Shown piece after piece: positions 53,051-62,195 of a DNA stretch of 64,000 nucleotides (positions within the stretch are counted from its first letter, which is position 1; each line of letters starts with the position of its first letter). This stretch comes from Sphingopyxis sp. YF1 (GTDB taxonomy: Bacteria > Pseudomonadota > Alphaproteobacteria > Sphingomonadales > Sphingomonadaceae): the NCBI RefSeq assembly GCF_022701295.1, contig NZ_CP033204.1:2852001-2916000 (forward strand), given 5' to 3'. The notes beneath the pieces are model-generated. The model did not search any database and was not told the DNA's origin. It saw nothing but the letters and a program-made list of their open reading frames with translations. Both the position numbers and the translations under genes were made by a program.

Positions 53051-53503
53051 ATGCGGACCATCCTCACCCTCACCGCTACGGGCGCCATCGTCGCCGCGAT
53101 GCCCGCCTTCGCCCAATTCGGGGTCGATGTCGGCGCCCAGGCCGGCGCGCGCGTCGGGGTCGATCCGGCGGGCACCGTTGGCGGCGTCACCGGCCGCCTC
53201 GGCACCACGGTCGACCGGCTCGACGGCGCCGCCGACCGCGCGATCGACGCCACCGACCTCAGCCCCGCCACCCGCGACCATGTCCGCACCGGCGCCGAGC
53301 TTCGCGATTCGAGCGGCCATTCCGTCGGCACGGTCCAGAGCCTCGACGGCGACATCGCGATCGTGGTGCGCGGCGGCAAGCTGTACAATGTGCCGCTATC
53401 CGCCATCTATCACGATGCCAGCGGCCGGGTGAAAGGCCTCGTCACCAAATTGCCGCGCGCCGATTTCAAGGCGCGCGCCGCCGGCGGCGTGGCGATCGAC
53501 TGA
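53051..53503 (+). CDS. Exported hypothetical protein (PRC-barrel-like)
   Basis: 150 residues with a signal peptide (RTILTLTATGAIVAAMPAFA, cleavage before QFGVDV). A Gly/Val/Asp-rich middle is followed by ELRDSSGHSVGTVQSLDGDIAIVVRGGKLYNVPLSAIYHDASGRVKGLVTKL, a small all-beta unit like a PRC barrel. Probably periplasmic. GGGAG is upstream of the ATG. Function unknown. Confidence 0.65.
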   Translation: MRTILTLTATGAIVAAMPAFAQFGVDVGAQAGARVGVDPAGTVGGVTGRLGTTVDRLDGAADRAIDATDLSPATRDHVRTGAELRDSSGHSVGTVQSLDGDIAIVVRGGKLYNVPLSAIYHDASGRVKGLVTKLPRADFKARAAGGVAID

Positions 53504-53562
53504 GCGCGCGCCGACGGCGGCCGCCCCGCCTCCCCGGCCCGGCCCGGCCCGGTCCTGCGTGC

Positions 53563-55137
53563 CTATCGCGCGGGCGTGCCGGGGAAGCCGGGGCCGGCGA
53601 CCACATTGATCTCGCGGCTGCCGCCCATCGGGATCACGCTGCGCCCGAACCACACATAGCGCGCGGTCGGTGCGTCGAGGTCGCGGTCGTAGCGCGCCGT
53701 GGCCGCCGCGCGGTCATAGCCCATCCAGCCCAGTGTCGCGGGAAAGATCTGGCTCGCTGAATGCCCCGCGCGCGGCGCCGCGGCATAGCGCGCCGCCTGC
53801 GCGGGCGGCAGGAAGGCGAGCAGCGGCACGCGAAACTCGTCGGCGACCGGCGCGTGGCTGCAATGCGGCAGTGCCCCCGGCGCCAGATTCTGGCCGTGGT
53901 CCGACGTATAGACGATCGCGACCGCGTCGCGGTCGACCCCGGCGAGCAGTGCCTCGAAAAAGCCGCGCTTCGACCAGCTCAGCGCGGTGTCATATTGCCG
54001 CGGCACCGGACTGTCGTCGGGAATGGTGCCCGCGGGATAATGGTCGCGATACTGGAAATGGACACCGCGCAGCACCGCCAGAGTAAAGCTCTTGCCCGGC
54101 TCTTTCATCTTCCGGTTCAGATATCCGGCGATGCGCAAATCGGTGTCGATCCCGCCCGCCATCGGGTGCAGTTCGTCGATCAGCGCCGCTTCGGGCGCGA
54201 GCAGCAGGTTCTGCGGCGCGCCCACCGCCTGCCCGTCGATCAGCCGGGTGCGATATCCGGCGCGCCGCGCATAGCCCCAGATCGACGGCGTTCGCCGCAA
54301 GTCGGTGCGCCTTCCGACGTTCAGCACATCGACGCCCGAGCGCAGCGCGACCTGCGCCGGCGCGCTGCAATTGCCCAGCGCCGCCGCGGTTCCGAAATCG
54401 CTGTGCGGCACCTTCGCCAGCATCGGCGCCACGAGCCGCCCGAACGGCGCCGCCGCAACGCTCTCGTCGACCAGCCAGACGATATGCCGCGGCGCCCCCG
54501 CGGTGTCGGGAACCGCCGTCACCGCATCGCGCGGCGGTGGCGGCGCCGCGGTCGCCAGTTCCCACGCCAGCCCGTAGAGATTGCGTTCGGCGCCCTCGGG
54601 CCAGCGTTCGAGCGGCCGGATCAGCAGCGCCGGCAGCACCAGCGCCGCCACCGCCGCGATCCTCCAGCCGCGCCCCGCGGGCACCAGCGCCGATCGCCGC
54701 AGCGCGTGCCGCGCCGCCGCGAACAGCGCCACCGCGGCGACGCTCTGCGCGAGCGCGAACAGCAACGGACCCGCGAATTCGCCCGCGGCATTGCCGGCCT
54801 GCCGCGCCTCCGCGATCAGCCAGGCGAGCGATCCGGCGCCGAGCAGTTCGCCGACAAGTCCGCTATATCCGATATTGACGAGGATCGACGCGCCCGCGAG
54901 CCCCAGCAGCACCAGCATCCAGCGCCGCGGCAGCCAGACCAGCGCCGCCAGCAGCCCCGCGCCCTGCGCCGCGAGCGTGGCAAAGGCGCGCGCCGCATTC
55001 TGCGGATCGCCCGCCGCGAGCCGGTACGCAACATCATGCGTCAGCTGGAACCGGTTGGCGACCGCATAGCCGAACGCGAACAGCAGCAGCCCGGCGGCGA
55101 TCCACATCGCCCCCGCCCCGCGGCGCCGCCCCGCCAT
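53563..55137 (-). CDS. Membrane sulfatase-fold hydrolase/transferase
   Basis: About 524 residues. Five N-terminal membrane helices (~10-180), then a periplasmic alkaline-phosphatase/sulfatase-type domain: IVWLVDESVAAAPFGR (metal Asp/Glu), GNCSAPAQVALRSG at the nucleophile region, and VAIVYTSDHGQNLAPGALPHCSHAP with metal Asp/His. The layout resembles EptA-like phosphoethanolamine or LtaS-like transferases, which modify envelope lipids. The nucleophile (Thr in EptA) is a Ser or Cys candidate here and not certain. ATG 55137 has GGGGCGAGG upstream; ATG 55161 does not. Confidence 0.7.
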   Translation of the reverse strand: MAGRRRGAGAMWIAAGLLLFAFGYAVANRFQLTHDVAYRLAAGDPQNAARAFATLAAQGAGLLAALVWLPRRWMLVLLGLAGASILVNIGYSGLVGELLGAGSLAWLIAEARQAGNAAGEFAGPLLFALAQSVAAVALFAAARHALRRSALVPAGRGWRIAAVAALVLPALLIRPLERWPEGAERNLYGLAWELATAAPPPPRDAVTAVPDTAGAPRHIVWLVDESVAAAPFGRLVAPMLAKVPHSDFGTAAALGNCSAPAQVALRSGVDVLNVGRRTDLRRTPSIWGYARRAGYRTRLIDGQAVGAPQNLLLAPEAALIDELHPMAGGIDTDLRIAGYLNRKMKEPGKSFTLAVLRGVHFQYRDHYPAGTIPDDSPVPRQYDTALSWSKRGFFEALLAGVDRDAVAIVYTSDHGQNLAPGALPHCSHAPVADEFRVPLLAFLPPAQAARYAAAPRAGHSASQIFPATLGWMGYDRAAATARYDRDLDAPTARYVWFGRSVIPMGGSREINVVAGPGFPGTPAR

Positions 55138-55263
55138 TCTCCTCGCCCCTTCGCGTGCCATTGGGCGAAGAGGTTAAGCGAAACATGTTGAGAAATCACG
55201 AAATGAAGCGGCCGCACGCCAGCCCCGCTGCAGCGCGGGCGACGCCGCGCGGCCCGCCCGCCG

Positions 55264-55521
55264 TTATTCGGCTTCCTCGAACAGGCCAGCCGCATTGGCG
55301 GCGGTCGCCGACAGCCGCACCGTATCGCCCTCGACGGCGGCGACGAGCCCCGCGGGGAGATAATGATGCCTGGCGCCCGCACCGTCGCCCGCCTGCGGGC
55401 TGTCGGCCTTGGTCAGCTTGATGCGCTCGCCGTCGAGCCGGTCGACGGTGCCGATATGGACGCCGTCGGCGCCGACGACATTCATATCTTCCTTGATCGC
55501 GCTATGGTCATGCTCGGCCAT
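55264..55521 (-). CDS. DUF2171 family protein
   Basis: 85 residues. IKEDMNVVGADGVHIGTVDRLDGERIKLTKADS is the DUF2171 core, a short beta-sandwich related to PRC-barrel units, followed by HHYLPAGLVAAVEGDTVRLSATAANA. Cytoplasmic, function unknown, often stress-related in alphaproteobacteria. GAGGAGA precedes two adjacent ATGs (55524 and 55521); I take the second for spacing. Confidence 0.75.
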   Translation of the reverse strand: MAEHDHSAIKEDMNVVGADGVHIGTVDRLDGERIKLTKADSPQAGDGAGARHHYLPAGLVAAVEGDTVRLSATAANAAGLFEEAE

Positions 55522-55683
55522 CATCCGTCTCCTCGACATCGGTTTCCCCGCCGCGCGCCGTGACGACTCCACGGCAGCGACAGCGATCATACGCGACGGC
55601 GCGGCTTTCGATCCACAGCATCGACGATCCGCCCCAAAGTCGCGCCGCTTCCCAAGCCCGTGGCGGCGCGCTAGCCTGCCGCG

Positions 55684-56382
55684 ATGCACCTTTTCCGTCC
55701 TTTCGCCGCCCTCCTCCTTCTCGCCGCGCCGCTTCCCGCCCTCGCCTGCTCGGTCGCGCCGGGTTACCGCGTGCCGACCAACATGCAGCTCGCGGCCGAT
55801 GCCGAGCTGATCCTGCTTGCCACGGTGTCCGGCGGCACGACCGATCCCCGGCGCCCCGACGACATGGCGATCACGCTCGCGCCGGTGGCGGCGCTCAAGG
55901 GGGCCGTGCCCGACCGCCCGCTGACCCTGCCATTCATGCTCGCGAACGGCGGCGACACGCTGCTCAGCAATCCCTACGACCTTGAAAGCGCGCATCCGCA
56001 AAGCTTCGCGGGCGCGTGCGTTCGCTACGCCTTTCCGCTCGGCACGCGCGCGCTCTTCTTCCTGAAACACCGCGAGGGCGGCGGCTGGACGAGCGCAGGC
56101 GGCGCCTTTTCGCGCTGGGCCGAGGATGTCCTGACCGACGAGGCACCCTGGCTCCGGGCGGTGCGCTTCTATCTCGAGGTCGAGGCGCTGCCCGAGGCCG
56201 ACCGGCACGCGGCGCTGGTCGCGCGTCGCGATGAATGGCGCGCCCTGACGGACGATCCTGTCGCACAACTGCTCGCGGATGACATCGACCGCCAGCTCGC
56301 CGGACCGAACAAGCCGCTGCGCGAGGAACTGCCGACGATTGACGACAATGGACCGGCCACGGACGCCGGGCAGGCGAACTGA
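55684..56382 (+). CDS. Exported hypothetical protein
   Basis: 232 residues with a signal peptide (HLFRPFAALLLLAAPLPALA) directly followed by CSVAPGYRVPTNMQLAADAELILLATV. The mature part resembles TIMP/netrin-like or small cell-surface proteins that begin with Cys and contain a second Cys (FAGACVRYAF), which could form a disulfide. No assigned family. Clear leader and good codon bias support a real gene. Confidence 0.6.
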   Translation: MHLFRPFAALLLLAAPLPALACSVAPGYRVPTNMQLAADAELILLATVSGGTTDPRRPDDMAITLAPVAALKGAVPDRPLTLPFMLANGGDTLLSNPYDLESAHPQSFAGACVRYAFPLGTRALFFLKHREGGGWTSAGGAFSRWAEDVLTDEAPWLRAVRFYLEVEALPEADRHAALVARRDEWRALTDDPVAQLLADDIDRQLAGPNKPLREELPTIDDNGPATDAGQAN

Positions 56383-56564
56383 CACACCAGCCAATAGTCA
56401 TCGCGCCCGCCTGCCACCCCCTTGCCGAAATCCAGACGAGCCCGGTCGGCATGCGAACAGGCGAACAAGGATATCCTGCCGCGGCGCCATTTTGACCGAA
56501 GTCAATGCGTGGCAGCGCTCGCCGGGCAATGCACGGACATCACGGCCGCCAAAGGAGCACCGCC

Positions 56565-56681
56565 ATGTCCGATCATCTTCTTCAGACACCCGTCCTGATC
56601 TTTGCCTTCATGATGCTGTCGTTCCTCGTCATTCTGGGACCGATCGCCGCGGGCGACCTGATCCGGTCGCGCAAGGATTGA
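56565..56681 (+). CDS. Small ORF, 38-residue single-pass membrane peptide
   Basis: AAAGGAG six bases before ATG. One membrane helix (VLIFAFMMLSFLVILGPIAAGDLI) with a short polar N-terminus (SDHLLQTP) and a basic C-terminus (RSRKD), which by the positive-inside rule would leave the tail in the cytoplasm. Small membrane peptides of this type often bind larger transporters or respiratory complexes; no partner can be named. Confidence 0.6.
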   Translation: MSDHLLQTPVLIFAFMMLSFLVILGPIAAGDLIRSRKD

Positions 56682-56766
56682 TGTACCGCGACGCGTGCTC
56701 CGCGCCGGACAAGCTGCGGTGTCCCGCAGTTCCGGCCGGAGCCGCCACGATTGAAACCGGCGGCCG

Positions 56767-57078
56767 CTAGGGTGCGCCGCGGGGCTCGTCGTCCTCGATC
56801 CCGGCCTCGCCGAGTTCGCCCTCCTCGTCGTCGTCGCTACGCTCGCCGCGATAGGCGTCCATGTCGATCCGACCCGACCGCTCCATCTGGTGCATATGGT
56901 CGACCAGATCCTGGACATCATCGCCTTCGCCGTGCGCAGCGGGCTTTTCGCTGTCCTCGAGCCGCCGCCCTGCTCGTGCATCCCCGGCTACGGTCTGCGC
57001 CTGTGCGTCTTCGTCCTGCTGCTCGCGGTTCAGCGCTTCGGGGGCATCGTCGTTCGCCGGGATGGGCTTGGCGGTCAT
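56767..57078 (-). CDS. Acidic hypothetical protein
   Basis: 103 residues, strongly acidic and hydrophilic (EALNREQQDEDAQAQTVAGDAR, DDVQDLVDHMHQMERSGRIDMDAYRGERSDDDEEGELGEAGIEDDEP). Probably largely disordered or a small adaptor. AAAAGGAG sits upstream of the ATG. A similar acidic DUF occurs near stress genes in sphingomonads, but I cannot name it. Confidence 0.6.
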   Translation of the reverse strand: MTAKPIPANDDAPEALNREQQDEDAQAQTVAGDARAGRRLEDSEKPAAHGEGDDVQDLVDHMHQMERSGRIDMDAYRGERSDDDEEGELGEAGIEDDEPRGAP

Positions 57079-57135
57079 GGCCGGGACTCCTTTTGCGGAA
57101 TAGCCAGGCAACGCGCCGCGGGGCGCCTCCGTTCC

Positions 57136-57828
57136 TCAGGCCGCGTCGGCCAATATTTTTCGTTCGATCACCCGGATGAAAACCTCCGGGTCCTGGGCGC
57201 CCGGTACCAGCATTCGCCCGCCGAGGATGAAGGCCGGCACCCCGGTGACATTCTGGTCGGCCCAATAGCGCTCTTCGGTCCTTACCATCTCGCCGAACTC
57301 GTCGCCCGCGAGGATTGCCGCCGCGCGCGCGCGATCGAGCCCGACCGACGCCGCGACATCGGCGAGCACGGCGGGATCGCTCACGTCGCGGCCGTCCGTA
57401 AAATGCGCGGTGAACAGCGCCAGCTTCAAGGCGGTCTGCACGCCCGTTGCCGCGGTCTGTTCGGGATCTTCGATCGCTCCCGCCCAGGTCAGCAGGCGGT
57501 GCGCATCGAAACTGTTGCGCATCCGAAAATCGGGGCCGCGATTGAAGGCAAAGCCCAGTTCATCTGCGATCCCTGCCATCCGGCCGCTGTTGGCGCGGCT
57601 CTGTTCGGCGCTGATGCCATATTTGCGCATCACATGGCTCGCGGCATCTTCGCCCTCGCGCGGCATATCGGGGTTGAGCTCGAAAGGGTGCCACTGGACG
57701 CGAAAGGCGATCCGGCCCTCGAAATGCTCCATGACCTTGCGGAACTTCAGCCAGCCGATGATGCACCAGGGGCACATCACGTCGGACACGATATCGACGC
57801 TGAGACGGGGAATCGGGGAACTGGTCAT
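57136..57828 (-). CDS. DsbA-family (FrnE-like) thiol oxidoreductase
   Basis: 230 residues with a thioredoxin fold and inserted helical domain. The active site is CPWC (19-22) in IVSDVMCPWCIIGWLKF; the cis-Pro loop is NVTGVPAFILGG near the C-terminus. No signal peptide, so it acts in the cytoplasm like FrnE and 2-hydroxychromene-2-carboxylate isomerase relatives. AAAGGCG upstream of the ATG. Confidence 0.85.
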   Translation of the reverse strand: MTSSPIPRLSVDIVSDVMCPWCIIGWLKFRKVMEHFEGRIAFRVQWHPFELNPDMPREGEDAASHVMRKYGISAEQSRANSGRMAGIADELGFAFNRGPDFRMRNSFDAHRLLTWAGAIEDPEQTAATGVQTALKLALFTAHFTDGRDVSDPAVLADVAASVGLDRARAAAILAGDEFGEMVRTEERYWADQNVTGVPAFILGGRMLVPGAQDPEVFIRVIERKILADAA

Positions 57829-57955
57829 GACGCGCCTTTCCGGCGCGACCGCAAAGCCGGCCGCGGATCCGACCCTAGCACTTCCGGCCCGGCGGGAAAC
57901 AGGCGCCAATTCGGAAAATGCGGCAAATAAATGCGATCCGCGACAGGTTGCTGCG

Positions 57956-58105
57956 CTAGCTCCGGACGGCGGCGCGCCGGTCGGTCGCCGAACGGCGGTC
58001 GACGCCCGAGCGGCGCTCGGGTCCGGTATAATTGGGATCGACGGCCTTGCGCCGGTCCGCGCGGCGACGGCCTGCGCCGCTCCGCTGTTCATATTCGGGT
58101 TCCAT
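57956..58105 (-). CDS. Small ORF, 49 residues, Arg-rich with DRR repeats
   Basis: AAGGAGGG lies five bases before the ATG. The peptide contains PEYEQRSGAGRRRADRRKAV, then PERRSGVDRRSATDRRAAV: several R-R-x-x-x-D-R-R units as found in the linkers of PilZ-type and other c-di-GMP proteins. It is predicted to be disordered and highly basic and may bind RNA or DNA. A real, short, conserved-looking gene with strong initiation signals. Confidence 0.6.
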   Translation of the reverse strand: MEPEYEQRSGAGRRRADRRKAVDPNYTGPERRSGVDRRSATDRRAAVRS

Positions 58106-58182
58106 CTGGTCCCTCCTTCTCCGCCCCACCGACGGAAGGAGTGTCTATCGCAGCAAGGCGATGAGAAATGGTTAACGGCCGC

Positions 58183-58599
58183 CTAGGCGGCCGGAGCGCC
58201 GCTCGCCGCACCCGATGCCGGGCGCGACAAGACCCACCAGGCCCCGACCATCAGCAGCAGCGACAGCGCCTCGATGATCATCCCCTGCACGATTCCGGCG
58301 TTGGTCGGATCGCCCATTGCAACCCCGACCAGCCGTCCGGCGAGCGCCGTGCCATAAAGCGCCGCCGGTACCAGCAGCGCGCGCAGCCATCCCGGCACCA
58401 GCGCCCCGAGCGCCGCCGCACCCGCCGATACCAGGAAAAAGGCCGAAAGGTCGGCGCGCAGCGTGTTGATCGCAACGCCGCTGATCGTGAAACCGAAGGT
58501 CTCGGTATAGCTTGCCGGGTCGAGGAACCCGCGCGCGCCGACGATGAAAAAGAAAAGCGCCCAGAGCAGGACGGCGCCGCGCAAGACCCAGTTGACCAT
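58183..58599 (-). CDS. Small integral membrane protein (DUF4345-like)
   Basis: 138 residues with four membrane helices: WVLRGAVLLWALFFFIVGARG, then a loop with DPASYTETFGFTISG, then FFLVSAGAAALGALVPGW, LLVPAALYGTALAGRLVGVAM and the final MIIEALSLLLMVGAWWVL. Length and helix pattern fit DUF4345-type proteins of unknown function. GGGGAG precedes tandem ATGs (58602 and 58599). Confidence 0.6.
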   Translation of the reverse strand: MVNWVLRGAVLLWALFFFIVGARGFLDPASYTETFGFTISGVAINTLRADLSAFFLVSAGAAALGALVPGWLRALLVPAALYGTALAGRLVGVAMGDPTNAGIVQGMIIEALSLLLMVGAWWVLSRPASGAASGAPAA

Positions 58600-58653
58600 C
58601 ATATTCTCCCCTTGTTGCACCGCAGGCTGCGGCATCGGGGACGAAAGCGCAAT

Positions 58654-59802
58654 CTATTCCGCGGCGAATGTTTCCTCGATCCAGCCGCCGCCGAGCACGC
58701 GGCTTTCGTTCGCGGCGTCATACAGCACCGCCGCCTGCCCCGGCGCGACGCCATATTCGGGCGCCGCGAAGACCAGTCGCTCGCCTTCGACGCGCGCCGG
58801 AACCGGCTTCGCCATGCTGCGCACCTTGGCGAGCACGTCGCGGCCCGAAACATCGGCGAGCCAGTTCGCCTCGCCCAGCCGCGCGCCCGCCACCGCGAGC
58901 GCACGCCGCGGCCCGACGACGACTTCCTTCTTCGCGGCATCGAGGCGCACGACATACAGCGGTTCGGCCTGTCCGCCGATCTCGATCCCGCGCCGCTGCC
59001 CGACCGTGTAGTGGATCAGCCCCTTGTGCGCGCCGAGCACCGTGCCGTCGACATGGACGATCGCGCCCTGATCGTCGGCGTCGGGACGCAGCTTGCGCAC
59101 CAGCGTCGCATAGTCGCCGTCGGGAACGAAGCAGATGTCCTGGCTGTCGGGCTTGCCCGCGACGCCGAGGCCGAGGTCGCGGGCGATCTCGCGCACGACG
59201 CTCTTTTCGAGCCCGCCCAAGGGGAAGCGCAGGAAATCGAGCTGTTCCTGCGTCGTCGCGAACAGGAAATAGCTCTGGTCGCGCGCCGGGTCGACCGCGC
59301 GGTGCAATTCGGCCCCGGCCGGCCCCGTCACGCGCCGCACATAATGACCGGTCGCCAGACAATCAGCGCCCAGATCCCTCGCGAGCTGGAACAGGTCGGT
59401 GAACTTCACCCCCATGTTGCAGCGAACGCAGGGGATCGGCGTGCGTCCGGCCAGATATTCGTCGGCAAACTGATCGATCACCGTGTCGCGAAAGCGGCTT
59501 TCATGGTCGTGAACATGGTGCGCGAAGCCCAGCCGGTCGGCAACCGCCCGCGCGTCGCGAATATCCTGCCCCGCGCAGCACGCACCGACGCGCTTCGCCT
59601 TGGCGCCATGATCGTAAAGCTGCAGCGTCACCCCGATCACCTCGGCGCCCGAGCGCGCCGCAAGCGCCGCGACCACGCTCGAATCGACTCCGCCCGACAT
59701 GGCGACGACGATTCGCCGGCCCTTCATCGGTTCGGCGAGCTGAAAATCGGCCCGGGCGAGCCCGGCGGGGACGGCAATCGTGTCGATCATGATCGGCGCC
59801 AT
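58654..59802 (-). CDS. mnmA: tRNA 2-thiouridine(34) synthase MnmA
   Basis: 382 residues. It thiolates U34 in the anticodons of tRNA-Lys, -Glu and -Gln using sulfur passed on from IscS. The PP-loop is [16 protein letters not shown]; catalytic Cys region [30 protein letters not shown]; second Cys in [17 protein letters not shown]-terminal beta-barrel ends with [25 protein letters not shown]. Start ATG 59802 or 59790 (IDTIAV); both give the complete fold. Stand-alone gene. Confidence 0.9.
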   Translation of the reverse strand: MAPIMIDTIAVPAGLARADFQLAEPMKGRRIVVAMSGGVDSSVVAALAARSGAEVIGVTLQLYDHGAKAKRVGACCAGQDIRDARAVADRLGFAHHVHDHESRFRDTVIDQFADEYLAGRTPIPCVRCNMGVKFTDLFQLARDLGADCLATGHYVRRVTGPAGAELHRAVDPARDQSYFLFATTQEQLDFLRFPLGGLEKSVVREIARDLGLGVAGKPDSQDICFVPDGDYATLVRKLRPDADDQGAIVHVDGTVLGAHKGLIHYTVGQRRGIEIGGQAEPLYVVRLDAAKKEVVVGPRRALAVAGARLGEANWLADVSGRDVLAKVRSMAKPVPARVEGERLVFAAPEYGVAPGQAAVLYDAANESRVLGGGWIEETFAAE

Positions 59803-59934
59803 CTAGGGACAAATGCGCCGAAATGCCAGCTTTCCTGCGCCCCCTGTCAAGATATTGACGCCGGTTAAGCTTCGCTAACGAGGCATGAAATGGGCATTTA
59901 CCGAGCCTTAGGTCGTTCGGACTAGACCGATGGC

Positions 59935-60303
59935 ATGAACCTCGCGCCCTCCGATCTTCCGCGCCTTGCCGGTGCTGCCAGCCTGTCGACGCCCGGCTTC
60001 GACATCATCCTGGCGGTGTCGGGTGCACGTCAGGCTGCGCTGCCGACCGCGATGCTGGCCGGGCGCGAATCGCTTGCCGGAACCGCCGCCGCGCGGCGCG
60101 CGCTGCTGTGCGGAACGATCGCAAAGGACCGCGCGTTTGGGCCGCGTCCGGCGCGATTCTTCGACCTGTCGGACGAGGGGAACATCCTGTCCGAAAGTCT
60201 GAACAAGCTGTTTACCAGAGGGTTTCAGTCGATGTTGAAACCCGGGCCTCTAGACGAGTCTTCGCCGGACCACCCCCTGTCCGGCGGCGAAAAAGTGGAA
60301 TGA
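59935..60303 (+). CDS. Hypothetical protein overlapping sciP
   Basis: 122 residues with no recognisable family. Codon bias is strong over the first ~80 codons and the frame is open to the sciP start, overlapping it by 4 bp (ATGA). No ribosome site precedes the ATG. The C-terminal third (SLNKLFTRGFQSMLKPGPLDE) has weaker bias and may contain the sciP promoter. It could be a genuine partner or a leader. Confidence 0.45.
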   Translation: MNLAPSDLPRLAGAASLSTPGFDIILAVSGARQAALPTAMLAGRESLAGTAAARRALLCGTIAKDRAFGPRPARFFDLSDEGNILSESLNKLFTRGFQSMLKPGPLDESSPDHPLSGGEKVE

Positions 60304-60605
60304 ATATGATCGAGAATCAGAAAATCCGTCCGGCTCAGGTCATCGGCCCCCTCGGGGAACCGCTGACGCTCGACACGCTGCCCCCCGCGAACACCACGCG
60401 CTGGGTCGTCCGTCGCAAGGCGGAGGTCGTTGCGGCGGTAAACGGCGGCCTGCTGACCGTCGACGAGGTGTGCGAACGCTACGGCCTGACGCTCGAGGAA
60501 TTCGCCGGCTGGCAACGCTCGATCGACCGCAGCGGCATGCCCGGCCTGCGCGTCACGCGTATCCAGCATTACCGCGATCTATACGAACGCCAGCAGCGCT
60601 TCTAA
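60300..60605 (+). CDS. sciP: CtrA inhibitor SciP (DUF1153)
   Basis: 101 residues. DUF1153 is unmistakable: VIGPLGEPLTLDTLPPANTTRWVVRRKAEVVAAVNGGLLTVDEVCERYGLTLEEFAGWQRSIDRSGMPGLRVTRIQHYRD. In Caulobacter SciP binds CtrA and blocks its promoters in part of the cell cycle; it is conserved across alphaproteobacteria and is a strong taxonomic marker here. The ATG shares ATGA with the preceding frame; 60306 is an alternative start. Confidence 0.85.
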   Translation: MNMIENQKIRPAQVIGPLGEPLTLDTLPPANTTRWVVRRKAEVVAAVNGGLLTVDEVCERYGLTLEEFAGWQRSIDRSGMPGLRVTRIQHYRDLYERQQRF

Positions 60606-60627
60606 TCGCGCGCGACAACCAGCAGAA

Positions 60628-60654
60628 GGGCGCCTCCGGGCGCCCTTTTTTTTT
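60628..60654 (+). terminator. Intrinsic terminator of sciP
   Basis: Stem GGGCGCC / GGCGCCC, loop TCCG, then nine T. It lies 22 bp after the sciP stop. Confidence 0.9.
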
Positions 60655-60812
60655 GACTTGGGCACAGTCTGCGAAGGGACGGGAGCAGGCGCGAGAGGGG
60701 GCGATGCGCACGCCATCCCCGATCGTCGGCTCTCTGCCGCGTGACATTTTGGTTGCAACTCAATTGTTCACCCCGCGTTAAGCCCCCGAGTCAACTTTTG
60801 GAGTCACTCGAT

Positions 60813-61088
60813 ATGCGCAAGATGTTCATTACGCTCGCCGCCACCTCGGCCCTCGCGCTGGGCGCCTGCCAGAGCCCGGCCGCCGACAAGGTCGAGGATC
60901 AAGCCGAAGCTAAGGCCGACGCGATCGACGACCAGGCCGACGCGATGCCCGAGGGGCCCGCCAAGGAGGCGATGGAGCAGAAGGCCGACGTCGTCGAGGA
61001 AATGGGCGAAGAAAAGGCCAATGCGATGGACGACAAGGGCGAGATCGCCCCGTCCGAAACCGGCGTCGGCGACACGCAGAAGAAATAA
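60813..61088 (+). CDS. Small lipoprotein
   Basis: 91 residues with a type II signal peptide and lipobox (FITLAATSALALGAC); the mature Cys is residue 19. The mature chain is acidic and helical (KVEDQAEAKADAIDDQADAMPEGPAKEAMEQKADVVEEMGEEKANAMDDKG), with heptad-like Ala/Glu/Asp spacing, so probably a coiled coil in the periplasm. GGAG nine bases before the ATG. Function unknown. Confidence 0.8.
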   Translation: MRKMFITLAATSALALGACQSPAADKVEDQAEAKADAIDDQADAMPEGPAKEAMEQKADVVEEMGEEKANAMDDKGEIAPSETGVGDTQKK

Positions 61089-61115
61089 GGGCTGCCTCCC
61101 CTAAAGGGCAGGGTG

Positions 61116-61144
61116 AAGGGCGCCGGGCGATTCCGGCGCCCTTT
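61116..61144 (+). terminator. Hairpin terminator after the lipoprotein gene
   Basis: Stem AAGGGCGCCGG / CCGGCGCCCTT with loop GCGATT, followed by a short T run (CTTTGT). Confidence 0.75.
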
Positions 61145-61321
61145 GTCGTGCGCGCGCGCTTTTCCGGAAATATGCCGGACCTGTGAGCGGAGTCACCGCG
61201 GCACCGCGCAGCGCCCGCTATTCACGGTCCGTGGGACGAAAACGCTTCGGCGACGCCCCATCGCTCCACCCTCCCGCCGCCGTTCGCGACCACGATGGCG
61301 GGAGGGACTAGCCCCGCACGC

Positions 61322-61951
61322 TTACCGGTCCAGCGCCGCGAACACGTCCTGCACCCCGCGCGCATCGGTATCGGCGCGCAGCAGCGCAAGGCTCGCCGCG
61401 ACGTCGAGCCGGTAGTCGGCGACCCCCGCGCTCTCGCCTCGCCAGATTGCGCCGAGCGCCTTGATCAACCGTTTCGCCGCCGCATTTTCGCTCAGCATAT
61501 GCACGTCGAGCGCCTCGATGCCTTCGGCACGACACTGGAGCAGCAGCGCGGCGGTCATCATCCGCGCCAGCCCCAACCCGTGAAAGGCGTCGAGCACCGC
61601 CACCGAATATTCGCCCACCGGCCCACCCGGCCGGTCGCGCACCGCGTGCACTGCTCCGATCGCGGGTTGGCCTTCGCATTCGGTACAGATCGCACCCCAG
61701 CCGATATGGTCGTGCCCGTCGACATCGAGCAGCCGCTCGATCACGGGATCGGGCAGCATCGGCGCACATGAAAAGAAACGCAGGTAGCGGGCCTCGGCCG
61801 ACAGCGTCTCAATTCCCGCCCGCAGCAGCGGCTCGTCATCAGGGGTGATCGTGCGCAGGCACACGGCGGTGCCGTCGGCCAGCCGGCTGTGCACGGCGAT
61901 ATCGCCCAGCGCGGGGCGCGGCTGCGGCCTCGAAGCGGCTCTCTCGTCCAT
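61322..61951 (-). CDS. GNAT-family N-acetyltransferase
   Basis: 209 residues. GTAVCLRTITPDDEPLLRAGIETLSAEARYLRFF at the N-terminus and VGEYSVAVLDAFHGLGLARMMTAALLLQCRAEGIEALDVHML, which carries the acetyl-CoA pyrophosphate loop (FHGLGLARMM), followed by ENAAAKRLIKALGA. It acetylates an unknown small-molecule or protein amine. AGGAGG lies just before the ATG at 61951. The frame runs on upstream without a credible start. Confidence 0.8.
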   Translation of the reverse strand: MDERAASRPQPRPALGDIAVHSRLADGTAVCLRTITPDDEPLLRAGIETLSAEARYLRFFSCAPMLPDPVIERLLDVDGHDHIGWGAICTECEGQPAIGAVHAVRDRPGGPVGEYSVAVLDAFHGLGLARMMTAALLLQCRAEGIEALDVHMLSENAAAKRLIKALGAIWRGESAGVADYRLDVAASLALLRADTDARGVQDVFAALDR

Positions 61952-62195
61952 CGCGCCTCCTGCACCGACGATAGCAGGCATCACAATACTGGCAACACCC
62001 TGCCGCGCGTCGATAAAGCGCATGGAATGAGGGCCTTGGAAATCTGCCCGCGCAGATCGATCACCGTTCAGGCCGCCCCTTCGCCCGGTCGGCGCGCCGC
62101 CGGAATCCCCGATTGGTACAGTGATCGGTCTTCTTTGGCATTGGCCCGAATGCCCCATGCCTTTACTTGGCAGTAACCAAATCTAGGGGGATTCG

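Noticed and set aside
59866..59880. CtrA-like site (TTAA...CTAAC) upstream of the sciP region
   Set aside because: The two halves are six instead of seven bases apart, so it does not fit the consensus. Kept only as a weak possibility.
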